A DNA stretch of 6,817 nucleotides, from NCBI GenBank assembly GCA_964601325.1, contig CAZRNA010000083.1:1-6817 (forward strand). The letters are read 5' to 3'. This DNA comes from CAVPLU01 sp964601325. GTDB lineage: Archaea > Thermoproteota > Bathyarchaeia > 40CM-2-53-6. The notes beneath the pieces are model-generated. The model was not told where the DNA came from and ran no database searches. It was given only the letters and a program-made list of their open reading frames with translations. A program made the translations under genes and the position numbers. Shown piece by piece: positions 1-5,836 of this stretch; the stretch's first letter is position 1; each line of letters starts with the position of its first letter.

Positions 1-2
1 TA

Positions 3-221
3 ACCGAGATGGTCCAGATGCTGCCGAATGGCAGACCGTATCTCTCCTTCATCCCGTTCCCCACCGAGCTATGCAGCCTGTGCGTAGGGCGCACGAGCCA
101 AGGTCTTGAACCAGCGTGTGTGAAGCATTGCATGGCAAAATGCATTAGACACGGCCCAATCGAAGATCTAGCCAAGGAAATGACCAAGAAAGGCAGAATG
201 GTGCTCTGGGCACCTCACTAG
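3..221 (+). CDS. Ferredoxin-like iron-sulfur subunit, C-terminal fragment (5' end outside the window)
   Basis: This is the last 72 residues or so of a protein that begins before the window; the frame is open to the left edge, so the ATG at position 9 need not be the true start. Counting from that Met, the pattern is C22-x2-C25-x11-C37-x3-C41. This matches the last cysteine-rich segment of [4Fe-4S] electron-transfer subunits of the DMSO reductase beta (DmsB-like) family, including the family phrase GLEPACV before the third Cys. In that family such subunits pass electrons between a molybdopterin or similar catalytic subunit and a membrane or soluble partner; the partner gene would lie to the left and is not visible. 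Two oddities: the usual Pro after the last cluster Cys is Met, and an extra C45 follows. The family is fairly sure; the specific enzyme cannot be named. Confidence 0.72.
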   Translation, partial: TEMVQMLPNGRPYLSFIPFPTELCSLCVGRTSQGLEPACVKHCMAKCIRHGPIEDLAKEMTKKGRMVLWAPH

Positions 222-357
222 TCTTCTGGCAATTCAGAACTCAAGTTCAATCAATCGATGAACCAACTTATTGTCAGACTTATCGGCGCTCAATATCAGC
301 ACCTAAGCATGACAATGCGTCCCGCATATGCTATGAGGTGTCTTTCAATTTCGCTAG

Positions 358-762
358 TCACCAGCTCGACTTGTAAATGGGTTCAACCTTGACGAATGGC
401 GCTTCTCCTTCCTTCCATGGATCCGCCCTTACCCAACTGAATCTCTTATGAAAGAGCGCATAGGTCTCTCGAAATTCAGAACCCGTTTCTAGTATCTTCG
501 ATTTCCCGCGAACGAGTACACCGCGTATTCCACGACCGGGCTTGTACACGTCCACAACGAAGGCCACTCTGTTGTTCGTCAAGAGATTACGGTATTTCCT
601 GGTTTCATAATCGATGGCAACCAAGAAACTGCCAGTCTGGTAGATGTAGCAGACTGGAACAACATGAGGCGTCCCATCAGGGCAAACCGTCGCCAATCTT
701 CCCAGTTCATTCCTCTTCAAGAAACGTTCCTCAGCCTTGCTGAACTTCACCAAATGCATCAT
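358..762 (-). CDS. Pyridoxamine 5'-phosphate oxidase-fold (PPOX class, possibly F420- or flavin-binding) protein
   Basis: A complete 134-residue protein, typical in length for small split-barrel PPOX proteins. Visible landmarks are an N-terminal helix (EERFLKRNELGRLAT, about 11-25), a first strand pair with CPDGTPHVVPV (27-37), FLVAIDYETRKYRNL (46-60), VAFVVDVY (66-73) and the barrel strand GVLVRGKSKIL (81-91). It ends FVKVEPIYKSSW, like the closing strand of PPOX-class proteins (often xxKVVSW). In this superfamily, members bind FMN, F420 or heme and usually reduce small substrates; the sequence does not show which cofactor or substrate applies. Translation starts at one of two adjacent ATG codons (760-762 or 757-759), and I see no convincing Shine-Dalgarno element before them. 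It lies 178 bp downstream of glmS on the same strand, so co-transcription is possible but unproven. It may act in redox or detoxification; that is inference only. Confidence 0.78.
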   Translation of the reverse strand: MMHLVKFSKAEERFLKRNELGRLATVCPDGTPHVVPVCYIYQTGSFLVAIDYETRKYRNLLTNNRVAFVVDVYKPGRGIRGVLVRGKSKILETGSEFRETYALFHKRFSWVRADPWKEGEAPFVKVEPIYKSSW

Positions 763-940
763 CCCAAGCGTAGACGTTCGTCACAGCGAAACAAAGGAAG
801 AGAGCGACTAGACGTTTTCGGTTCTTAGGAGATGAAGCCCCGAATGATCACAAGAGAGAAACGTCAGTCCCGGAACTGTCGCAATCCCGTGACTAGCTCG
901 TTACCTAGTATGGACGTATTCTTCCGGTGCTCGGTTCTCT

Positions 941-2767
941 CTATTTGACGGTGACAGACTTCGCAAGGTTCCTAGGCATATCCGGGTCATACCCCTTCTC
1001 CACAGCCATGCAGTATGCCAAGAGCTGCAGAGGAATGACGAATAGGATTGGCGATAGAACTTCTCCGATGCCCTTGGGAACTTCCACGTAGTCGTCAGCT
1101 AGCTTCTCGATCTCCTGATCTCCTTCCTCCACGACTGCAATGACAGAGGCTCCTCTTGCCTTCATCTCCATTATGTTTCCAATCACGGTCCTGTGAGTTT
1201 CGTCCTTCGGACAAACAATAACAACAGGGAACCCGGGTTCCACCAAGCCTATGGGACCATGTTTGCTTTCCCCTGCTGGCAGGGCTATCGCGGGCACATA
1301 GGCTATTTCCATTAGCTTGAGCCTGCCTTCGTATGCGGTGGCCGTGCTTATTCCACGACCCAAGAAGAGGAATGCTTTCGCATCTTTGTACTTCTTTGCA
1401 ATGTGCCTCACCTTTTCCTCTTGTGTCCGAATGATCGTTTCTGCGTCAACGGGTAGGTTCTTCAGTCTCTCGCCCAAATAGTCCATTTCATCTTGTGAGA
1501 CTTTGCCTCTCTTCTTGGCCACCCTCAACGCTAGTTGAGCCAGTACCGAGACCTGAGATGTGAACGTCTTTGTGGCCGCTACTCCAATTTCTGGACCGGA
1601 TTGCTGGTCGATATAGACCCGCGAGACTCGTGTCAGGGTCGAATCGACAACATTCGTCAAGCCCAAGATTGTTGCTGCCCTCTCCCTTGCTGTCATTACA
1701 GCGGTCAAGGTGTCGCTGGTTTCTCCGGATTGACTTACTGCGAGAATCGTGCTGTCGATACCAATTGATTTGCCATGCTGTTCAATACATTCGGATGCGA
1801 TCACAGGGTAAGTTCCCAAGAAGGCGAGCTTGGAGAACATGTATGAAGCGGCCAAGCATGCGTGGTATGAGGTGCCACAAGCTACAAGGAAGACCTCGCT
1901 TGCACGTTCCAGGAAGGTCGCCATCAGATCAAGGTAATGTTCCTGTAGTCTGAGCGTGTTTTGGAGTGTCTGGGGCTGCTCGTGAATTTCCTTCAACATG
2001 AAATGCGGGTAGCCGCCCTTAACGGCCATTTCAGGAGACCAGTCGATGAGCTTCGGCTTTCGCTCAACAATGCTTGAATCAACGATCTTCTTGATTTCGA
2101 AATCCTCTCGCGTAAGCGTGACGAGCTCTCCGTTTTCCACTATGACTGTCTTCTTAGTTAGTGGCAGAAGTGCCGGTATGTCAGATGCACAGTAGAGCCC
2201 TTCGGCGGCTACTCCGATAACGAGTGGACTTTCGTTCCTAGCGCACACGATCTTGTCGGGTTCCTTTGGAGATATCGCGGCGATAGAGTAGGAACCCTCA
2301 AGCTTCTTGACAGCTTCCAGGACTGCATCAGCAAATTTCAGATTCCTTACATTCAGGCCATCTTCGATCAGATGAGCTATCATTTCCGTGTCGGTCTTGG
2401 ACTTGAGAACGTGGCCACGTGCTTCTAGTTCCAGCCTCAGCTCCGTGAAGTTCTCTATGATGCCATTGTGGATAACGGCAATCTGCCCTCTGCAATCCAG
2501 GTGCGGATGTGCGTTGACTTGCAGTGGGGCACCATGCGTCGCCCACCTTGTGTGGCCAATGCCAATGCTTCCCGGCAAATCATCCAAGTTGTGGATCTTG
2601 TGAACTGCGTCAATTTTCCCTCGATCTTTCTTCACGTAGAGCCTGCCGCCGGATATCGTAGCCTCGCCCACGGAGTCATAGCCCCGATATTCGAGCCTCT
2701 TCAGAGCAGCATGTATTATCGGCGCAGCGTTTCCTTCTCGCAAGACACAACCGAAGATGCCGCACAT
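941..2767 (-). CDS. glmS: Glutamine--fructose-6-phosphate aminotransferase (isomerizing)
   Basis: GlmS makes glucosamine-6-phosphate from fructose-6-phosphate and glutamine, the entry step to UDP-GlcNAc and amino-sugar polymers; it is cytosolic. The 608-residue length equals the usual bacterial/archaeal length. The glutaminase (GATase class II) domain is about 2-220: nucleophile Cys2 directly after Met (MCGIFG), RGYDS 28-32, GHTRWATHG 71-79, HNGIIENF 100-107 and KTDTE 124-128. Two SIS sugar-isomerase domains follow: one around 285-420 with CGTSYHA 297-303 and SQSGETSDT 345-353, the other around 455-600 with E480, K484, E487 and H503. The C-terminal tail PRNLAKSVTVK carries K603, the conserved substrate Lys. 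All key catalytic residues are present. The start is fixed by the Met-Cys pair. The segment before H503 reads VPAIALPAGESKHGP instead of the common HAEAYxAGELKHGP, a subfamily-type difference. No glmS ribozyme-like context is apparent. Confidence 0.97.
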   Translation of the reverse strand: MCGIFGCVLREGNAAPIIHAALKRLEYRGYDSVGEATISGGRLYVKKDRGKIDAVHKIHNLDDLPGSIGIGHTRWATHGAPLQVNAHPHLDCRGQIAVIHNGIIENFTELRLELEARGHVLKSKTDTEMIAHLIEDGLNVRNLKFADAVLEAVKKLEGSYSIAAISPKEPDKIVCARNESPLVIGVAAEGLYCASDIPALLPLTKKTVIVENGELVTLTREDFEIKKIVDSSIVERKPKLIDWSPEMAVKGGYPHFMLKEIHEQPQTLQNTLRLQEHYLDLMATFLERASEVFLVACGTSYHACLAASYMFSKLAFLGTYPVIASECIEQHGKSIGIDSTILAVSQSGETSDTLTAVMTARERAATILGLTNVVDSTLTRVSRVYIDQQSGPEIGVAATKTFTSQVSVLAQLALRVAKKRGKVSQDEMDYLGERLKNLPVDAETIIRTQEEKVRHIAKKYKDAKAFLFLGRGISTATAYEGRLKLMEIAYVPAIALPAGESKHGPIGLVEPGFPVVIVCPKDETHRTVIGNIMEMKARGASVIAVVEEGDQEIEKLADDYVEVPKGIGEVLSPILFVIPLQLLAYCMAVEKGYDPDMPRNLAKSVTVK

Positions 2768-2794
2768 CTTAGAGTCTACTCACTGTTCATACGT

Positions 2795-2820
2795 TTCTTC
2801 ACTAATAGTGTTTGTTAACC
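2795..2820 (-). promoter_or_regulatory. Possible glmS promoter/operator: perfect palindrome over a weak TATA-like element
   Basis: At 2800-2810 is a perfect 11-bp palindrome, CACTA-A-TAGTG, ending 33 nt before the glmS start. On the minus strand its centre reads CTATTAG, preceded by the A-rich AACAAAC, in roughly the position of an archaeal TATA box and BRE for a transcript starting some 10 nt before the ATG. Promoter identity is inferred only from spacing and composition. The palindrome itself is directly visible and could be an operator. Confidence 0.3.
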
Positions 2821-2829
2821 CGACTCCTC

Positions 2830-2847
2830 CCCTGATTTGGATCGGGG
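2830..2847. other. Short hairpin between the flavoprotein gene and glmS
   Basis: CCCTGAT (2830-2836) can pair with ATCGGGG (2841-2847) across a TTGG loop: seven pairs, one of them G-U. It lies about 90 nt past the stop of the minus-strand flavoprotein gene and about 60 nt before glmS. No T-run follows on either strand, so it is not a classical intrinsic terminator. It could be a weak transcript-end or leader structure, or chance. Confidence 0.25.
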
Positions 2848-2936
2848 TCCTTCAGTTCGCTGGTTTGTCTGCGCGATCGTTTTTGCGGACAATATGGTCT
2901 GAGATATCAGGAGGTGGTTTCGCACGTGCGGTATTC

Positions 2937-3575
2937 TCATCGTATTTTAGCAAGTCTTTCCGTTATCAGCGCGACCTTGCTTCCCAATGCCGTGAGAGTA
3001 TTCTTCCCAAGTGCGTCTCGTGCAAGCGCGCCAGGGTTGCTGTCAGAAACGACCGTTCCTCCGAGATTGGAGGCTGAATCAGAGTATCCTGCCGTACCTA
3101 CGACCAGCATATCGTTGAACAGGAAGAACCTGTGGAGAGTGTACAGAACGGCTTCGATCCCGTCGTTTCTACCTCCGCCTACGGCGATCGCGCCTGCGGG
3201 TTTGAACCGCAACGCACCCCTCAGTTCACTTCTCGATCCTGATTCATCATAGAAGGGAAGAAACCGGTCCATGAACACCTTCATGATGCCGGCTACAGAA
3301 CCATAGTATACGGGACTTGCGAACAAGAACCCATCTGCTGACGCCAGCTTCGCATAGAGGGGAGTCATGTCATCATCATGTGCCGGACAGGGAAGTCTCC
3401 TAGTTCCCTCTTTCTTACAGCGATTACAGCCGTTGCATTCACCTATCTTCAGGTTTGCCAGGTTCAACAATTCGGTTCTGCAGTTTCCCGAACACGCTCG
3501 TAGCGCTTCCTGTAGACACTGATCCGTGTTACCCCCTTTACGAGGACTACCTGAGACGCCAAGAATCTCTATCAT
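2937..3575 (-). CDS. Iron-sulfur flavoprotein / NADPH-dependent FMN reductase family (Isf-like)
   Basis: A 212-residue flavodoxin-fold protein when started at the ATG 3573-3575. Strand 1 leads into the FMN-phosphate loop GSPRKGGNT (9-17). A compact cysteine cluster follows: C47-x2-C50-x2-C53-x9-C63, as in Isf proteins that hold one [4Fe-4S] cluster beside FMN. SPVYYGSVAG (87-96) and GGGRNDGIE (133-141, usually GGxRxGGQE) are the other flavin-contacting loops of the family. Isf-type proteins move one or two electrons between ferredoxin and acceptors such as O2 or peroxide in anaerobes; the acceptor here is unknown. The frame also allows a GTG start at 3611, adding 12 residues. I prefer the inner ATG because the family normally begins directly with the ILGVSGSPR strand. 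The final cysteine spacer (9) is longer than the usual 4-7. The gene is divergent from lipA, with a 140-bp gap between the preferred starts, and 169 bp upstream of glmS on the same strand. Confidence 0.88.
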   Translation of the reverse strand: MIEILGVSGSPRKGGNTDQCLQEALRACSGNCRTELLNLANLKIGECNGCNRCKKEGTRRLPCPAHDDDMTPLYAKLASADGFLFASPVYYGSVAGIMKVFMDRFLPFYDESGSRSELRGALRFKPAGAIAVGGGRNDGIEAVLYTLHRFFLFNDMLVVGTAGYSDSASNLGGTVVSDSNPGALARDALGKNTLTALGSKVALITERLAKIR

Positions 3576-3636
3576 CGCCCAAACCAGCCATCCTGTTCTA
3601 TCTTCTCTCACTTATGATCATCGCGACAGAACTTGA

Positions 3637-3647
3637 AACATTATGGG
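3637..3647 (-). promoter_or_regulatory. Weak TATA-like element for the flavoprotein gene
   Basis: On the minus strand this reads CCCATAATGTT, with ATAATG about 27 nt before a start site near 3615. That would give a leader of a few nt for the GTG start (3611) or about 40 nt for the preferred ATG (3575). The match to an archaeal TATA box is poor, so this is only a candidate. Confidence 0.2.
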
Positions 3648-3668
3648 CACAGAATATTCCGTGGGTCT

Positions 3669-3682
3669 GAGAATCTTTATAG
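3669..3682 (+). promoter_or_regulatory. Archaeal-type TATA box for lipA
   Basis: TTTATA at 3676-3681 is preceded by the purine-rich GAGAATC, as expected for a BRE plus TATA box. Archaeal transcription usually starts about 25-27 nt downstream of the box centre, here near 3705, giving a leader of roughly 8-11 nt before the lipA start. This is the best promoter candidate in the window and the main hint of an archaeal host. Promoter activity is inferred. Confidence 0.5.
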
Positions 3683-3715
3683 TTCGCGGGAAGATGTGGT
3701 GACGCGCGTTCCGTG

Positions 3716-4597
3716 ATGAGCTCATCGTCTAAGCCTGCCTGGGTGAGGGCTAAGGCCCCTCTGGGACCGACTCATGCGCGACTCAAGGAACTGATGAAAC
3801 AGTATTCACTGCACACAGTGTGCGAAGAGGCTCACTGCCCGAACGTTGGTGAATGCTGGCGTGGCGGCACAGCGACTTTCATGATAATGGGTGAGCTCTG
3901 CACACGCGCTTGCCGATTCTGTAACGTGAAGAGCGGCAAGCCGAACGGTGTCCCAGATAGCAAGGAGCCTGCGAACGTTGCGCGAGCGGTTAAGGATCTC
4001 GAGTTGAAGTATGTTGTTTTGACTTCTGTCGATCGTGATGATCTGCCGGATGGAGGCGCGTCGCATTTCGCGCAAACCATCTCTACGATCAAAGCTCTTA
4101 CTCCGGATGTGTGCATCGAGACGCTGATTCCGGATTTCGGAGGAGCCTTCGCGGCGCTCCAAACCGTTGTTCAAGCAGGCCCTGATGTGATTGGTCACAA
4201 CCTTGAGACTACTGAGTCACTGACGGCGAAGGTGAGGGATCGCAGAGCGAGCTATCATCAGTCACTCAAAGTCCTTGAAGATGTGAAACAGCTGAATCGG
4301 AGAGTTTTCACGAAGTCGTCGCTTATGCTCGGATTAGGCGAGCAGGAAGAAGAACTTCTGCAGGCGTTGCGCGACCTTCGAGCTGTAGGAACGGATTTCC
4401 TAACATTGGGTCAGTACCTCAGACCTTCACCACGGAACCTTCCCGTGGTGGAATACGTTACACCAGAAACATTCAGTCACTATCAGAAAGCGGCTGAGGA
4501 AATGGGATTTCTCTACGTCGCCTCCGGTCCATTAGTCCGGAGTTCCTACCGAGCAGGAGAGTACTTCGCGCATAGAATGATCAAGCCGACTCCATGA
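3716..4597 (+). CDS. lipA: Lipoyl synthase (radical SAM)
   Basis: LipA inserts two sulfur atoms into octanoyl groups bound to lipoyl domains, completing the lipoyl cofactor of 2-oxoacid dehydrogenases or the glycine cleavage H protein. With the ATG at 3716 it has 293 residues, close to the family norm. It carries the auxiliary, sulfur-donating cluster motif C36-x4-C41-x5-C47 (CEEAHCPNVGEC), the radical SAM motif C62-x3-C66-x2-C69 (CTRACRFC) and the C-terminal RSSYRAGE motif, whose Ser ligates the auxiliary cluster. Other family blocks are TSVDRDDLPDGGA, TKSSLMLGLGE and FLTLGQYLRPS. A GTG at 3713 would add one residue; GGTGA at 3698-3702 lies 10 nt before that GTG and 13 nt before the ATG, so it does not decide the start. 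No lipB or lplA lies nearby. The stop overlaps the start of the phosphatase gene by ATGA. Confidence 0.97.
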   Translation: MSSSSKPAWVRAKAPLGPTHARLKELMKQYSLHTVCEEAHCPNVGECWRGGTATFMIMGELCTRACRFCNVKSGKPNGVPDSKEPANVARAVKDLELKYVVLTSVDRDDLPDGGASHFAQTISTIKALTPDVCIETLIPDFGGAFAALQTVVQAGPDVIGHNLETTESLTAKVRDRRASYHQSLKVLEDVKQLNRRVFTKSSLMLGLGEQEEELLQALRDLRAVGTDFLTLGQYLRPSPRNLPVVEYVTPETFSHYQKAAEEMGFLYVASGPLVRSSYRAGEYFAHRMIKPTP

Positions 4598-5091
4598 AGA
4601 CCCCCTTACATAGAAAGGACCGGTGTGATGAACTGAACTTCAGCTGGGTAATCGACGGAAAACTAGCGGGGTCAAGAGGCCCCCGCTCAAGATCAGATCT
4701 CACTGCTCTGAAGCGGCAGGGTGTAGGCGCATTGGTCAGGCTTGTTGAGCCTTACGAGGCGTGGGTGACCTCGAAAGAGATCAATGAAGTTGGCTTAGAG
4801 GACTACAACGAGCCGATTCCAGACTTCCAAGCACCAACTCAAGAGCAGATCGACAAGATCATCGCGTACATGGACCTCCACATCGAGAAAGGCATCCCGG
4901 TCGGTGTCTCATGCAATGCAGGTATCGGCCGATCCGGCGTGATATTGGCGTGCTTCCTAGTACACAAAGGACTGACTGCGAGAGACGCACTGGAACTCGT
5001 TCGGAAAAAACGTGGCAGAGGACCCGAGGTTCCAGAACAGATCATGGCAGTAGATGAATACTGGCTCCGCATCAAGCCTCCAAGCAAGTGA
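4594..5091 (+). CDS. Dual-specificity / tyrosine phosphatase family protein (DUSP23-like)
   Basis: A complete 165-residue, single-domain cysteine phosphatase of the short type resembling vertebrate DUSP23 and small archaeal PTPs. The P-loop is C107-N-A-G-I-G-R113-S-G, giving the CX5R catalytic motif with Cys107 as nucleophile and Arg113 binding phosphate. The general-acid loop is PIPDF with D77, followed by QAPTQEQIDKI as in DUSP23-like proteins. The C-terminal helix PEQIMAVDEYW also fits. The family dephosphorylates phospho-Tyr/Ser/Thr or small phosphorylated molecules; the substrate here is unknown. The residue before the nucleophile, usually His, is Ser106. The ATG shares ATGA with the lipA stop, implying co-transcription and translational coupling, so it probably has no promoter of its own. 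An intracellular location is expected, since no signal peptide or membrane segment is seen. Confidence 0.9.
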   Translation: MKTPLHRKDRCDELNFSWVIDGKLAGSRGPRSRSDLTALKRQGVGALVRLVEPYEAWVTSKEINEVGLEDYNEPIPDFQAPTQEQIDKIIAYMDLHIEKGIPVGVSCNAGIGRSGVILACFLVHKGLTARDALELVRKKRGRGPEVPEQIMAVDEYWLRIKPPSK

Positions 5092-5092
5092 A

Positions 5093-5134
5093 CCTAGAGC
5101 CTAGCCCAACCTAAATTCAGAGGAGCGTTCTAGG
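5093..5134. other. Possible stem-loop just after the phosphatase gene
   Basis: CCTAGAGC (5093-5100) can pair with GTTCTAGG preceded by the rest of the arm (5127-5134): eight pairs with one G-U, around a 26-nt loop. It begins 2 nt after the phosphatase stop and has no T-run, so a terminator role is only a guess. The remainder of this 202-bp gap holds no gene, tRNA or clear repeat array that I can see. Confidence 0.2.
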
Positions 5135-5257
5135 AATGGAGTCGTTCTGGGTTGTCGCCACGTGTAGCAAGTTGTGTCTGTAAGCGATAAACGGCTCTGA
5201 TGTTTCACTAGCCAAGCAAGCACACGTCAGGCTTGTCAATAACACTACTCATTGTTG

Positions 5258-5294
5258 ATAACTGGGACCGAACCATCACACGTCTAATAACTGG
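5258..5294 (+). repeat. Direct repeat ATAACTGG upstream of the membrane-protein gene
   Basis: ATAACTGG occurs at 5258-5265 and 5287-5294, spaced 29 bp apart; a shorter AATAAC lies at 5238-5243. The second copy runs into the GGTGA element and the possible GTG start. It could be an operator pair or chance. The ATAAC within the first copy is also a poor TATA-like candidate. Confidence 0.25.
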
Positions 5295-5297
5295 TGA
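5293..5297 (+). promoter_or_regulatory. Shine-Dalgarno-like GGTGA before the membrane-protein gene
   Basis: GGTGA is complementary to the 3' end of archaeal 16S rRNA (..UCACCUCCU). It lies 2 nt before the ATG at 5300 and 5 nt before the ATG at 5303, favouring 5303 as the real start over the GTG at 5294 that it overlaps. This is the only start in the window with both a plausible SD and good spacing. Confidence 0.4.
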
Positions 5298-5824
5298 ATA
5301 TGATGTCTTCCTCGCCTGAAACATGGTCAAAAAGGTTTGGCGCAGTAGCCCTAGTGAACGCTCTGATTGCGATTGTTTGGCTTCTGTTTCCTATTGCGCT
5401 TGATGCTCGAATCGCACGCACGATTGCAGGGGGTTCGGTAGGAACTTGGGGATTCTTGGGTTTTCTGTTATTCCTCATCGTAGGGGTTCTGGGGTTCGCG
5501 ACGTTCGCGTCCCTCTACTGTGTGATTCCCAAAGCAACAGGAGGAACAATCAACAATATTCTCGCGTGGTTGCATTTGGTGCTGCTTGAAATAGGCACAG
5601 TTGTAGGCACTGGGTTCCTCGGATATGCAGGATACATTGGTGGAACCACGATGCTGGATGAGATAGCAAAAGGCACAGCAGAAAAGGACATTCCGGGAAT
5701 AGTACACGTGAAGATTGGCTTCGTTGTTCAACCTATCGGTATACTAGCGCTCGTTGCCGGTCTGGGTGTCCTGCTGGGAGTCATCGCCTTATTCCTAACC
5801 TTCAGGAAATCCAGTCACAGCTGA
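5294..5824 (+). CDS. Four-helix integral membrane protein of unknown function
   Basis: I do not recognise the family. The 176-residue product (173 if started at the third Met, 5303) has four hydrophobic segments near 16-36, 52-78, 88-116 and 143-170, with a short polar N-terminus and a basic tail (FRKSSHS). It lacks a cleavable signal peptide of standard form. Segment 3 contains H94 and E99 (AWLHLVLLEIG), unusual inside a helix and reminiscent of cofactor- or ion-binding membrane helices, but no known heme-copper or quinone motif is complete. Between segments 3 and 4 lies a polar loop of about 25 residues (DEIAKGTAEKD). Its stop codon is 12 nt before the methyltransferase start and in the same frame, so the two genes are probably one transcript. 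A role in electron transfer, transport or sensing is open. Confidence 0.75.
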   Translation: MNMMSSSPETWSKRFGAVALVNALIAIVWLLFPIALDARIARTIAGGSVGTWGFLGFLLFLIVGVLGFATFASLYCVIPKATGGTINNILAWLHLVLLEIGTVVGTGFLGYAGYIGGTTMLDEIAKGTAEKDIPGIVHVKIGFVVQPIGILALVAGLGVLLGVIALFLTFRKSSHS

Positions 5825-5836
5825 GCCCCTCGGCCA

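Noticed and set aside
1535..1953. Plus-strand open frames inside glmS
   Set aside because: They lie antisense to strongly conserved glmS coding sequence, and their translations are low-complexity and without recognisable domains.
2768..2936. glmS ribozyme or riboswitch in the glmS leader
   Set aside because: Only a short hairpin and a palindrome are visible; none of the compact double-pseudoknot core of the bacterial glmS ribozyme could be recognised, and the probable short leader leaves no room for it.
2388..3252. Plus-strand open frames over the glmS 5' end, the gap and the flavoprotein gene
   Set aside because: They overlap two well-supported minus-strand genes and show no family motifs.
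3806..4198. Minus-strand open frames opposite lipA
   Set aside because: They are antisense to the conserved radical SAM region; cysteines there come from the complementary codons and make no known motif.
5092..5293. tRNA or small RNA in the longest gene-free gap
   Set aside because: No cloverleaf with a GTTC-type T-loop and matching acceptor stem could be assembled; the short inverted repeats are too weak.
5468..5731. Minus-strand open frame opposite the membrane-protein gene
   Set aside because: The plus strand encodes four clear hydrophobic helices; the antisense product has no coherent features.
5822..5824. TGA as a selenocysteine or recoded codon joining the membrane protein and methyltransferase
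   Set aside because: No family requires a Cys/Sec at this junction and I see no SECIS-like element; adjacent genes in one operon explain it more simply. Readthrough is kept only as a minor option in the findings.
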